This document shows positions 1 to 7,632 of a stretch of DNA of 64,000 bases, in pieces. The DNA comes from SOIA01 sp964348015 (lineage in GTDB: Bacteria > Acidobacteriota > Aminicenantia > Aminicenantales > Aminicenantaceae). Made by a program: the position numbers and the translations under genes. The stretch covers positions 248,001-312,000 of the forward strand of contig CAYGBC010000050.1 in NCBI GenBank assembly GCA_964348015.1, read 5' to 3'. Each line of letters begins with the position of its first letter. Position 1 is the stretch's first letter. The notes beneath the pieces were generated by a model. It saw nothing but the letters and a program-made list of their open reading frames with translations. It searched no databases and had not been told where the DNA came from.

Positions 1-73
1 CAATGATGACGGCCTTAATCGTAAAATCTTTATAGGGAGTTTGGTCAGGCACATAAGGTTTGTGTTCTTCCAT
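1..73 (-). CDS. OPT family oligopeptide transporter, N-terminal fragment
   Basis: Only the first 24 codons are in the window; the gene continues beyond base 1. The ATG at 71-73 is preceded on the minus strand by a GGAAAGGA ribosome-binding site about 7 bases upstream. The peptide begins MEEHKPYVPD and continues to DFTIKAVII. This matches the short hydrophilic leader and first helix start ('H/KPYVP...EFTxRAVILG') typical of OPT-family proton-coupled oligopeptide transporters. It lies 100 bases downstream of a nucleoside-phosphorylase-like gene in the same direction. The identification rests on a very short peptide and could be wrong. Confidence 0.5.
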   Translation of the reverse strand, partial: MEEHKPYVPDQTPYKDFTIKAVII

Positions 74-173
74 CTGCAGGTCCTTTCCGGGATTTTAAGC
101 TGAGAAGCAGTCTACCATATAAAAATATTTTTTTCTAACCCTAATTCTGAGTCTCAGTTAGGCGGAATGATGT

Positions 174-1388
174 TTACACGGTATCTTTTATTCTCTCGAT
201 GATCAGCGGCTGAAAAGGCGGAGAGTTTTCAGAAATCGTAAAGATTTCATGGAATTCATCATCTATCCGTGTGATGTGGGCTGGGCTGTCGAGATGCGCT
301 TCAACAAGAATTTCGTCTTTTTGTATCCATTCGCCAGTTTTTTTCCGGAGGAGAAAACCGATTCCTCTGTTCTGAGAATGTTTGGAATCTCTGCCGCTGG
401 ACATCAATTTGAGATAAAGGGAGTGGAGCTGACTCATGTTGATTGTATGTATGAAACCAGATTTACGGGATTTTATCTGTATTCTTTCAGCAGAGATCGG
501 AAGGAGAGAATAATCGTCGGTGATTCCTGGATTCCCATTCTGGGCCTCGATGATCTGCTTAAATTTCTTCAGGCCCTTCCCCTCCGTAATAGCTTTTTTG
601 AGGACTTCTTTGGCTTCACTCTTCGTTATTGTCTTGTCAGCCAGGAGAAGTATGTCTGAGCCCAATTCAAGCGTGAGTTTGAGCATATCCAGAGGACCCG
701 ATCCTTTGAGGGTATCTGTGACTTCTTTGATTTCAAGGGAATTTCCCAGAGCGTTGCCGAGGGGCTGGTGAAAGGAAGTCAAGAAAATGGATGAGCTGAC
801 CTGTATGCGATCCAGTGTGTCTTTAATCGCGGTGGCGAGATGGCGTCCCTCATGAATTTTGTGAACAGGACTTCCTTCTCCGATTTTAATATTCAAGACA
901 ATCAGGCTGACTGGGTTAGCCTGAAGTCCGCTCATCAAAAAATTAAGAAGAGAATCTGTGGCTCCGTTATAAAAATTCGAGGCTTGAGCGGCAGATGTCT
1001 CCAAAGGTTCCTGATAAATCCCGGCTGGGGGTGAAAAAAATACAGCTCCAACCTCATGGAGTTGATCTTGAATATCTTTGGATATCCGCGCTGTCCTGAA
1101 TCCGGGAATGCAGCCGAGCTTTCGGGAGAGGTTATTCCAGAGAGCAAGACCATTCAGAGTCGGATGTTTGAATCGGAAAGCGGGGAGAGGCTCGGATATT
1201 TTTGGATACGCGACTCCTGCGGAGGAAACCAGCGGGGCCAGGACAAGATGCAGCTTGTCAACGGGGTCATCTGTTGAGTACACAGAGACAAGAGGTTCCC
1301 TGCCGGAAATGTGAGCGGATGTCTTTTCTAAAACGTCTCTGTTTTTGATGAAAGAACACACTTTTCTTGTGATCCTCTTAGGAGGCAT
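174..1388 (-). CDS. Degenerate pyrimidine-nucleoside/thymidine phosphorylase homologue
   Basis: A 404-residue protein co-linear with the family III glycosyltransferase fold of thymidine phosphorylase (DeoA/Pdp, usually about 430 aa). The hydrophobic framework is kept: VDKLHLVLAPLVSSAGV near residue 42, then LIVLNIKIGEG, then HQPLGNALGNSLEIKEV, and a PYNP-type C-terminal domain with GIGFLLRKKTGEWI. The catalytic motifs are gone. The phosphate-binding KHSTGGVGD is replaced by YSTDDPVDK, GRGLGHTGGT by unrelated residues, and the invariant Ser and Lys before the 'LDVKTG' segment align with Asn and Leu (LNFLMSGL). The reading frame is intact, so it may be a non-catalytic or repurposed paralogue rather than a decaying gene. 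The start is ATG with no strong Shine-Dalgarno sequence. It lies downstream of an ACT-domain gene. Confidence 0.75.
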   Translation of the reverse strand: MPPKRITRKVCSFIKNRDVLEKTSAHISGREPLVSVYSTDDPVDKLHLVLAPLVSSAGVAYPKISEPLPAFRFKHPTLNGLALWNNLSRKLGCIPGFRTARISKDIQDQLHEVGAVFFSPPAGIYQEPLETSAAQASNFYNGATDSLLNFLMSGLQANPVSLIVLNIKIGEGSPVHKIHEGRHLATAIKDTLDRIQVSSSIFLTSFHQPLGNALGNSLEIKEVTDTLKGSGPLDMLKLTLELGSDILLLADKTITKSEAKEVLKKAITEGKGLKKFKQIIEAQNGNPGITDDYSLLPISAERIQIKSRKSGFIHTINMSQLHSLYLKLMSSGRDSKHSQNRGIGFLLRKKTGEWIQKDEILVEAHLDSPAHITRIDDEFHEIFTISENSPPFQPLIIERIKDTV

Positions 1389-1478
1389 TGTGTTCTTAAG
1401 GCAAAGGCGGAAGAGCTTGAGGGATCTTTGACCAAATTAGAGATTATTCAACTCAAGGACGACCTGCATGAAAAGGGA

Positions 1479-1874
1479 TTAACCCAGAGTTTCCGCGGCT
1501 TTTTTATTGTTGTTCGTCTGAAACACCAAGAGAGCTCGTCCCCCTCCTATCGAGGTGCCATAGCAATAGTCAATGTCAATGGCGGCATTTCCAAGAAGAG
1601 CCCCGATTTCGGCTCCGGACCCTATGCGGTCCTCGATCTCCACAGTGACTACCTTTTTTGTTTTGACTTCGTATCTGAGCACTTTCAAAGCTTTCTCGGC
1701 TTTTTCATTATCAGAAGTGATAAGAAGAAACACTCCTTTTTCTCCTTGTGCATGAGCCCGCAATGCGCGAAGGTTAACACCCGCATTCGCAAGAGTTCCC
1801 AGCACACGTCCCAGGATACCGGGCTCGTTGGGTGTTATCACCTGAAGTTCTGTTTCTTCTTTGACGTTGTGCAC
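1479..1874 (-). CDS. ACT-domain protein
   Basis: A 131-residue protein that appears to consist of two ACT-like beta-alpha-beta units. The first shows the classic ligand-binding opening TPNEPGILGRVLGTLANAGVNL at about residues 14-35. The second has AEIGALLGNAAIDIDYCYG at about residues 88-106. ACT domains bind small molecules, usually amino acids, and this layout is common in free-standing regulatory proteins. The GTG start at 1872-1874 is chosen because a strong AGGAGGAGA site lies 5-12 bases upstream. No catalytic domain is attached. The downstream gene is the phosphorylase-like protein, 90 bases away. Ligand unknown. Confidence 0.8.
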   Translation of the reverse strand: MHNVKEETELQVITPNEPGILGRVLGTLANAGVNLRALRAHAQGEKGVFLLITSDNEKAEKALKVLRYEVKTKKVVTVEIEDRIGSGAEIGALLGNAAIDIDYCYGTSIGGGRALLVFQTNNNKKAAETLG

Positions 1875-1900
1875 TTTATCTCCTCCTTTGGCGAAAATGA

Positions 1901-1930
1901 ATTATACCAGAATCAATGCTTTAAACTCAA
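1901..1930 (-). promoter_or_regulatory. Putative sigma70-type promoter for the ACT gene
   Basis: Reading the minus strand: -35 TTGAGT (1925-1930), 18-base spacer, -10 TATAAT (1901-1906). The expected start of transcription is about 20 bases upstream of the GTG codon. The -10 box is a consensus match. Confidence 0.5.
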
Positions 1931-1957
1931 AGGAAATATGAGCCAAAGAGAAAGAAG

Positions 1958-1985
1958 TTGTTTTTTGTTATGGGATGGATATAAT
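1958..1985 (+). promoter_or_regulatory. Putative sigma70-type promoter for the amidotransferase-rmlD pair
   Basis: -35 TTGTTT (1958-1963), 16-base spacer, perfect -10 TATAAT (1980-1985), about 30 bases before the GTG start at 2021. It is arranged back to back with the ACT-gene promoter. Confidence 0.45.
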
Positions 1986-2020
1986 TGATGCGCACATAAA
2001 CCCAGACAAAGGCAGGCTGA

Positions 2021-2725
2021 GTGAAAACCAGGGAAGTCAGGCTCGCTTTCATCGATAACTCGATCGATACATCTGTCTATAATCCAGAAGAGCACTGGAA
2101 ACTTTATCTTGACGTGGAAACGGATTCTTTCAAGGCGACACAAAGCCGTTTTCCTGATTTCAGCAAAGGCCGTTACACACATCTGTTGTTAACTGGTTCC
2201 GAAGCTTCGATCATTGAGAGAAATAGATGGGTGTTGGAAGAAGTCGAAGTCATTCATGAGGCGATCGAGAAGGGAATACCTGTCCTCGGGAGCTGCTACG
2301 GCCATCAACTTCTTGCATTTGCACTCTTCGGGCCTTCGTCTGTTCGAAGGTCCGAATATCCTGAAGTGGGATGGATCCGAATCCAGATAAAAAAAGACAG
2401 TGAAATACTCGGAAAGAAAAGGCAGGCGTATTCATTCTCGGTTCATTTTGATGAGGTTGTCAAGGTTGACGGGAATTTGCATGTCCTGGCGGCTTCCCGG
2501 CACTGTCCTATCCAGGCTTTTCAGTGGAAGGAAAAGCCAGTCTGGGGGATTCAGATTCATCCTGAGATCAACATTCCTCATGCGAGGACTCTATTGAAGA
2601 ATCTGACTTCACTCAATTTAAAGACTTCTCCGTTTTATGAAAAGGGCCTCAAGTCAATTCCGAACGATTCGGGCCTCATCCGGCAGATCGTCAAAGGTTT
2701 TCTCGGGGCTGGAATGGCATCCTGA
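2021..2725 (+). CDS. Class I glutamine amidotransferase (GATase1) domain protein
   Basis: A 234-residue single-domain class I glutamine amidotransferase, a fold that releases ammonia from glutamine through a Cys-His-Glu triad. The nucleophile elbow GSCYGHQ is at residues 90-96 (Cys92), with His180 and Glu182 in IHPE. The oxyanion region is LLLTGSEAS near residue 56. The protein resembles stand-alone GMP-synthase-like amidotransferases whose partner is not fused. The GTG start at 2021 follows a weak GGCAGG site. The next gene, an RmlD-like reductase, begins 23 bases downstream, suggesting co-transcription. The specific substrate or partner cannot be told from the sequence. Confidence 0.85.
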   Translation: MKTREVRLAFIDNSIDTSVYNPEEHWKLYLDVETDSFKATQSRFPDFSKGRYTHLLLTGSEASIIERNRWVLEEVEVIHEAIEKGIPVLGSCYGHQLLAFALFGPSSVRRSEYPEVGWIRIQIKKDSEILGKKRQAYSFSVHFDEVVKVDGNLHVLAASRHCPIQAFQWKEKPVWGIQIHPEINIPHARTLLKNLTSLNLKTSPFYEKGLKSIPNDSGLIRQIVKGFLGAGMAS

Positions 2726-2748
2726 ATCATTGAGGCCAGAGAGTAAAA

Positions 2749-3654
2749 ATGAAAATTGCGGTCATCGGTGCTGACGGGCAGCTCGGATCTGATCTGGTCA
2801 AAATTCTTAACACAGATGATATTTTGCCTCTTTTTTATCCTGATTTTGACATTACAAAGCCTGAAAAGACGAAAAATTTCCTTTCCCGGCATAGCCTCGA
2901 ATGCATCATCAACACGGCAGCCTTTCATAGAGTCGATGAATGTGAAGAGGACCCCGTCAGCGCTTTTGAGGTGAACACGTTGGCTGTCAGGAATCTTGCG
3001 TTGATTTGTCAGGAACTCAATTTAGTCCTTGTTCACTTCAGCACAGATTATGTCTTCGATGGGGAGAAAAAGACGCCCTATGTGGAAGAGGATCCTCCCC
3101 ATCCTTTAAACGTCTATGGAGTCTCGAAGCTTGCTGGAGAATATTTTGTCCGCACTCTCCTGAAGAGATTTTTTCTGATCCGCACATGCGGACTTTATGG
3201 AAAAGCCGGATGTTGGGGTAAGGGATCCAATTTTGTGGATACGGTCCTGTCGTTAGCAGAGAAAGACGATCCTCTGAGGATTGTGAGCGATCAGACAGTG
3301 ACTCCGACCTCAACCGCAGAGCTTGCATCCGGAATAAAAGAACTCATCCCAACAGAACATTATGGCCTCTACCATCTTACGAATGAAGGACAGTGCACAT
3401 GGTTTGAATTTGCAGAAACCATATTTTCTCTTGTCGGAAAAAGCCCGAAGCTTATTCCTGTCGATTCCGTTTCTTATGGAGCTCGGGCTCTTCGGCCGTC
3501 TTATTCAGTTTTAGAGAACCAGAATGCGAAAAAAGTGGGATTGAGTGAGTTCTCTCACTGGAAAGATGCTTTAAAACAGTATTTGAAAACGAGGAGATAT
3601 CTTTCGGACTCGAACAGTGAACCTGAAGATCTTGATTCGATTGAGGATGAATAA
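2749..3654 (+). CDS. dTDP-4-dehydrorhamnose reductase family protein (RmlD-like)
   Basis: A 301-residue short-chain dehydrogenase of the extended type. The N-terminal Rossmann motif GADGQLG (residues 7-13) binds NAD(P)H. The catalytic Tyr123 and Lys127 lie in YGVSK, and STDYVFDG precedes them, as in RmlD. RmlD makes dTDP-L-rhamnose for surface polysaccharides; the family also includes MAT2B-like proteins, so the substrate is inferred. No rmlA, rmlB or rmlC gene is in the window. The last 15 residues are acidic. It follows the amidotransferase by 23 bases and converges on the thioesterase gene. Confidence 0.8.
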   Translation: MKIAVIGADGQLGSDLVKILNTDDILPLFYPDFDITKPEKTKNFLSRHSLECIINTAAFHRVDECEEDPVSAFEVNTLAVRNLALICQELNLVLVHFSTDYVFDGEKKTPYVEEDPPHPLNVYGVSKLAGEYFVRTLLKRFFLIRTCGLYGKAGCWGKGSNFVDTVLSLAEKDDPLRIVSDQTVTPTSTAELASGIKELIPTEHYGLYHLTNEGQCTWFEFAETIFSLVGKSPKLIPVDSVSYGARALRPSYSVLENQNAKKVGLSEFSHWKDALKQYLKTRRYLSDSNSEPEDLDSIEDE

Positions 3655-3696
3655 ATATTTGAATTGAATATCTTTTGTTTTCTTTCTGGTTGTGTA

Positions 3697-4158
3697 TTAA
3701 GATTTTTTAAGTTTTTCAAAAATCTCCTCAGGTAAAGAGCGGACTTCCGCCTTCGAATTCGTTGCGACGTGCACCGTGTAGCCAGTAGCGATCAGCTTTT
3801 TCTCCTTCCTGGTCACGAGTTCATAAGAAAAAACCGCTTTTTTCGGAGATATTTCCTTTAAAAACACTCGAATGAGGAATGTTTCATCGTATCTCAGCGG
3901 CCTTTTGTACCTGCAAAATGCCTCGACGACGACAAGATAATAACCTTGATCTTCAATGCTTTTATAAGGAATTTTTTTCTGGCGGCAGTATTCTGTCCGG
4001 GCGATCTCGAACCACTCGAAGTAATTCTTGTTGTGAGCCACGCCCATCTTATCAATCTCAGAATAGCGGACTCTCTGCTCAAATTCGATGAAGTTATTTT
4101 TCCCCCGAGATGAAACGATTCTATTCGGCCAATTTTCCGAGTTTCGCGATTTCTTCAT
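3697..4158 (-). CDS. Hotdog-fold acyl-CoA thioesterase (YbgC/FadM type)
   Basis: A 4HBT-family hotdog protein. The active-site stretch VRYSEIDKMGVAHNKNYFEWFEIAR carries the conserved Asp and the GVxxNxxY helix. The closing strand is LIATGYTVHVATNSKAEVRSLP. The family hydrolyses acyl-CoA thioesters. I place the start at the ATG at 4156-4158 (153 aa), with GGAAA about 10 bases upstream; an in-frame ATG at 4206 would give 169 aa and a longer overlap. Either way the start lies inside the upstream DUF507 gene, which ends at 4121. This implies translational coupling with the DUF507 pair. Confidence 0.8.
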   Translation of the reverse strand: MKKSRNSENWPNRIVSSRGKNNFIEFEQRVRYSEIDKMGVAHNKNYFEWFEIARTEYCRQKKIPYKSIEDQGYYLVVVEAFCRYKRPLRYDETFLIRVFLKEISPKKAVFSYELVTRKEKKLIATGYTVHVATNSKAEVRSLPEEIFEKLKKS

Positions 4159-4411
4159 TGTAGTATTTCCGGTACAAAATCTCCCACTCTCTGCTACCTT
4201 CTTCAATGGACTTCTTCTGAGATTGGATTTTTTCTATTGCTTTTTTATCTATATCATTATAGAGAGAAATTTCTTCTTCGATACTTTTCACAATAACGAG
4301 CCTGATTTCGTTCGGGTCATCCAGAAATTCGACCTGGTCGTTATCAAACAGGAAGTTGAGTATGAGGCGAGATAAAAAGTTGATTTTTTCCCTGGACAAC
4401 CTTAATGTCAC
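4121..4411 (-). CDS. DUF507 family protein (second copy)
   Basis: A 96-residue, highly charged, helical protein opening MTLRLSREKINFLSRLI and ending in a Lys/Glu-rich helix, the pattern of DUF507. The function of DUF507 is unknown to me. It starts with GTG (4409-4411) overlapping the TGA of the preceding DUF507 gene by two bases (GTGA), so the two are translationally coupled. The two proteins are clearly paralogous (similar 'RLxxxxIxxLxxxI' openings) but diverged, suggesting a heteromeric pair. Confidence 0.7.
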   Translation of the reverse strand: MTLRLSREKINFLSRLILNFLFDNDQVEFLDDPNEIRLVIVKSIEEEISLYNDIDKKAIEKIQSQKKSIEEGSREWEILYRKYYNEEIAKLGKLAE

Positions 4412-4686
4412 AGCACAATATTCCTTTCTTTGGCCAATTTTGTCTTGATCATCCTGAACATAGTCTGATATTCAATGTTCTCTTTGCGGATTTTTTCCAT
4501 GTGTTTGCTGAGGATTTCCCGCACTTCCTGGTCTAATTTATCTTCCTTCTGGAACTCTTCAGTAACGAGTTCTATGATTTCCTCTATGAGCTTATTCTTG
4601 TTATCCGCGATGATCTTTTCTTCTTTAATCAGATTTCTCACGGATATGAAAGCCAGATGCTCAATTTGATTTTTGTTCAGTCTCAT
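4408..4686 (-). CDS. DUF507 family protein (first copy)
   Basis: A roughly 92-residue charged helical protein starting MRLNKNQIEHLAFISVRNLI. I choose the internal ATG at 4684-4686 because the family begins at this 'MRL' and ACGGGAA lies just upstream; an open frame extends to 4743 but its extra 19 residues do not look like family sequence. It is the first gene of a three-gene minus-strand unit: DUF507, DUF507, thioesterase. The 290 bases between it and truB contain no gene that I can support. Confidence 0.65.
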   Translation of the reverse strand: MRLNKNQIEHLAFISVRNLIKEEKIIADNKNKLIEEIIELVTEEFQKEDKLDQEVREILSKHMEKIRKENIEYQTMFRMIKTKLAKERNIVL

Positions 4687-4976
4687 TTCCCGTATAAAAT
4701 ACAATAACTCATATGAAAATTCAAGGATTGATTGAAGATACATGCAGAATTATTAACAAGTTGGACATTTTTGGGGTGTATTTTCTGGAAAATCGAAAAA
4801 AAACCTGAACTAGGGAAAAATGGATTTTTTCAGGCTTCCCTTACCAGGTAATTCCAGATGTTCATGATCACTCGAGTGTCTGATTGTGATGAATCGGTCA
4901 ACCGAGAACTTTCTTGAATGCCATGATTCAAATGAGATCATCAATAATCCAGAGGAGGTTCATACAGGAGATATCA

Positions 4977-5909
4977 CTAAGGGCTTGAATCAATCACCAG
5001 GAACGGATGGAACTTTTTTTTATCCGGATCGCTTTTCGCGATAGCGAGAAATTTTCCCTCAAGGCTGAACAGCCTGAATAAATTTTCTTTTTCGGCATCC
5101 GCATCTTTTGTCGAGGACGTGTCAGGAAGGATTTTCAGGATGCCTTCAAGGGTAATCCTGTTTCCGTTTTTTGCCAGGACCGAGCCTCTTTCGTTGAGAA
5201 CGATCTTGGGGAATTCGGGGAGGAGAAATTCGAGAGGGACCAGAAATTTATCGATTTGGCCTTTTTCATTGAAAAGCCTGATCGTCTCTATGTCGAGACT
5301 TTTGTCCAGGGAATAATCCCCGACTGCGGTTCGCGTGAGCTCAGAAAGATGAGCTCCGCATCCCACGTGCTGGCCCAAGTCATGAGCTAGGGATCGAATA
5401 TAAGTTCCAGAGGAACATCCCACTCTGAATTCGAATTCGGGCGGTGTGTATTTAATGAGGTCGAAATAATGTATGAAAACCTGGCTCGATCTCGGCACAA
5501 ATTCCTTTTTTTTCCTGGCTAATTCGTAGGATGGTTTTCCTTTGTATTTTTTGGCGGAATAAGGCGGGGATACCTGTTCAATTTCTCCAACAAATTTTTT
5601 CATCGCTTTCCGAAGAGCCGCTTTTTGCGGGATTTCCGCGTTTTCTGGAGAGGTGGGCTTTCCAGTAGAATCATACGTGTCAGTGGAAAATCCAAGCCGT
5701 ATGCGACCGGAGTAGGCTTTATCTTTTTTGGAATAAAACGGGAAAAGCCGTGTCGTTTTTCCGACAGCAATAACCATCAAGCCTGTCGCGAGGGGATCTA
5801 AGGTTCCATAATGTCCGACTTTTTGTTTTCCCAGAATGTTGCGGATCTTGGCGACCACGTCATGGGACGTGACGCCTGGAGGCTTATTGACGAGGATGAG
5901 CCCGTCCAT
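4977..5909 (-). CDS. truB: tRNA pseudouridine-55 synthase
   Basis: A 310-residue TruB enzyme that isomerises U55 in the T-loop of tRNAs. The N-terminus MDGLILVNKPPGVTSHDVV is diagnostic. The catalytic Asp38 sits in GHYGTLDPLATG, and the SGTYIRSLAHDLG motif follows further on. A short C-terminal PUA-like extension ends the protein. It is the last gene of the nusA-infB-ylxP-rbfA-nrnA-truB operon. It begins 3 bases after the nrnA stop codon, so it is probably translated by coupling. Confidence 0.96.
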   Translation of the reverse strand: MDGLILVNKPPGVTSHDVVAKIRNILGKQKVGHYGTLDPLATGLMVIAVGKTTRLFPFYSKKDKAYSGRIRLGFSTDTYDSTGKPTSPENAEIPQKAALRKAMKKFVGEIEQVSPPYSAKKYKGKPSYELARKKKEFVPRSSQVFIHYFDLIKYTPPEFEFRVGCSSGTYIRSLAHDLGQHVGCGAHLSELTRTAVGDYSLDKSLDIETIRLFNEKGQIDKFLVPLEFLLPEFPKIVLNERGSVLAKNGNRITLEGILKILPDTSSTKDADAEKENLFRLFSLEGKFLAIAKSDPDKKKFHPFLVIDSSP

Positions 5910-5912
5910 GAT

Positions 5913-6920
5913 TCAATAGGAGTCGATGTCTTTATGTTTATCTGGTGTCTTTTGTGGCTGTTTTTTGAGAAGTTGGGCAACAGTCTCGGGGATCTCTTTC
6001 ACGAGTTTTGTGTATTCACCCTTAGCGGTAAAACCTGCGGCATGAACGTGTCCGCCCCCACCGAAATGTTCTGCGACATAAGCCGCATTGGCCTTTCCCT
6101 TTGACCTCAAACTGACCCTGAAAGTGTTCTTCTCGATCTCTTTAAAAAACAGGACCATTTGCACGCCCTTAATCGATCGGGCTAAAGTGGTGATGTCTTC
6201 CGTATCCACTTCTTTGAGGTGGAGAGAATCTAAGTGCTCACTAAACATGGTGATGGTTGCGATGTTCCCCTTTTTGTTCATCTGCAGCGTGGAGAGGACA
6301 TGACCGAGAAGCTTAATTTTTTCGGGGGAATTGTTGTTGAAAAGGAGCTCTGCGACCTGGATTGAGCTGGCGCCATGATCGATAAGCTTATGGCAGACTT
6401 CAAAGCTTCTCGAACTTGTGTTCGAGAACTGAAAAGATCCAGTATCTGAGACGATCGCACAGTACAGATGATTCGCGATCTGGGGGGTGAACTGTATATT
6501 GAGTTTTTCTCCCAGAGTGTAAATCATTTCTGCAACCGCAGACGCTTCAGGAACCACCCAGTTTATGTCTGCATAATAATCGTTAGAGTGGTGGTGGTCG
6601 ATGTTGATTTTAAAATAATCATTCAGATTTTCCTGCCCTGAACGAGAGACATTCGCACATTCAAGAAGGATGGCCAGGTCAAAACCGTGCGCAGGAATTT
6701 GTCCGATCTGGATTTTGTCAATATCAGGGACATTATTCAGAGGAAAGGGGGTTTTATCTTTGTTGATAATTTTGACATCTTTTCCCAGAAGTTCTCCGAT
6801 AAAAGCCAACGCCAATCCGGTGCAGATAGAGTCTCCATCTGGTCTCAGATGTGAAGTTACGACTATTCGCTGAGACTCAAGAATTTTTTGGCAAATCAAT
6901 GTAGCAGGGTCATTTTTCAT
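5913..6920 (-). CDS. nrnA: DHH/DHHA1 phosphoesterase, nanoRNase/pAp phosphatase
   Basis: A 335-residue bifunctional oligoribonuclease and 3'-phosphoadenosine-5'-phosphate phosphatase of the NrnA type. The DHH domain shows HLRPDGDS (residues 24-31) and IDHHHSN (about 107-113), which coordinate Mn2+. The DHHA1 domain ends with GGGGHVHAAG, the RNA-binding loop. The ATG at 6918-6920 lies inside the end of rbfA, giving an 11-base overlap. Placement between rbfA and truB is the classical arrangement in many bacteria. Confidence 0.94.
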   Translation of the reverse strand: MKNDPATLICQKILESQRIVVTSHLRPDGDSICTGLALAFIGELLGKDVKIINKDKTPFPLNNVPDIDKIQIGQIPAHGFDLAILLECANVSRSGQENLNDYFKINIDHHHSNDYYADINWVVPEASAVAEMIYTLGEKLNIQFTPQIANHLYCAIVSDTGSFQFSNTSSRSFEVCHKLIDHGASSIQVAELLFNNNSPEKIKLLGHVLSTLQMNKKGNIATITMFSEHLDSLHLKEVDTEDITTLARSIKGVQMVLFFKEIEKNTFRVSLRSKGKANAAYVAEHFGGGGHVHAAGFTAKGEYTKLVKEIPETVAQLLKKQPQKTPDKHKDIDSY

Positions 6921-7260
6921 TTTTTTTTATTTCTTCCAGAAGCTTTTCGACCTTCATGTGGTATTCAGGGCTCGGATCCATAGAAAAAATGAGCATGGGA
7001 TTATACTTTAATTTAACCTTAGAGGCAACAGCTTTTCTGAGAAATCCCTTTTTTTTATCCAGGAATGCCAATATCTCATCTTTTTGCTCGATACCAAAGA
7101 GGCTCAAATATATGTGGGCTGTTCTCAGGTCAGCAGTCATATCGACCTTTGTCACAGTGATAAGTCCCGAAAAAGAATCTTGGACTTCCTCAATCAGCAG
7201 GCGGCTCACTTCTTCTTTTATCAGGCTGGCGACTCTTTTTTGGCGTCGGGATGTGTTCAT
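6910..7260 (-). CDS. rbfA: Ribosome-binding factor A
   Basis: A 116-residue KH-fold protein needed for late 30S subunit maturation and 16S rRNA 5'-end processing. It opens RRQKRVASLIKEEVSRLL and has the family segment ADLRTAHIYLSLFG, ending near SPEYHMKVEKLLEEI. The length is typical. A GGAAAGAGAAG site precedes the ATG. It overlaps nrnA by 11 bases and lies 69 bases downstream of the DUF503 gene. Confidence 0.95.
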   Translation of the reverse strand: MNTSRRQKRVASLIKEEVSRLLIEEVQDSFSGLITVTKVDMTADLRTAHIYLSLFGIEQKDEILAFLDKKKGFLRKAVASKVKLKYNPMLIFSMDPSPEYHMKVEKLLEEIKKNEK

Positions 7261-7329
7261 TCTTCTCTTTCCTTCTGAAGAAGGACTGAAACGAGACGTC
7301 CTGTTCTTGAACCTTGGCTGATGAGTTCT

Positions 7330-7611
7330 TTAGAAATAATGAATATTATGGTCAATAATCTGGCCGTCTACATTTTTTTCGATATCCTCAATGATTTTGT
7401 TGAACACGCTTTCGACGGGTCTTTTTTGACTGTTGAGCGTCACTATTCCGATTTTAGTCCTCTGCCATTTGTTCTGATAGTCAAGTTCTGAAAAAGCCAC
7501 GTTGTGTTTTCTTGTCAGCCGGCTCTTTAATCCGGAGAGTCTTTTTCGCTTTTCCTTCAATGAATGTGAATAGGGGAGGTATATCTCTACAGATAAAAAT
7601 CCGATAACCAT
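7330..7611 (-). CDS. DUF503 family protein (YlxP-like)
   Basis: A 93-residue protein with the DUF503 signature: an opening strand VIGFLSVEIYLPYSHSLKEKR, then LKSRLTRKHNVAFSELDYQNKWQRTKIGIVTL. YlxP-type proteins sit between infB and rbfA in many genomes and are thought to act with the translation apparatus, but their role is poorly defined. It is in that position here, 21 bases after infB. The ATG is at 7609-7611. Confidence 0.88.
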   Translation of the reverse strand: MVIGFLSVEIYLPYSHSLKEKRKRLSGLKSRLTRKHNVAFSELDYQNKWQRTKIGIVTLNSQKRPVESVFNKIIEDIEKNVDGQIIDHNIHYF

Positions 7612-7632
7612 CGAGAAAATAACTATCAGGTA

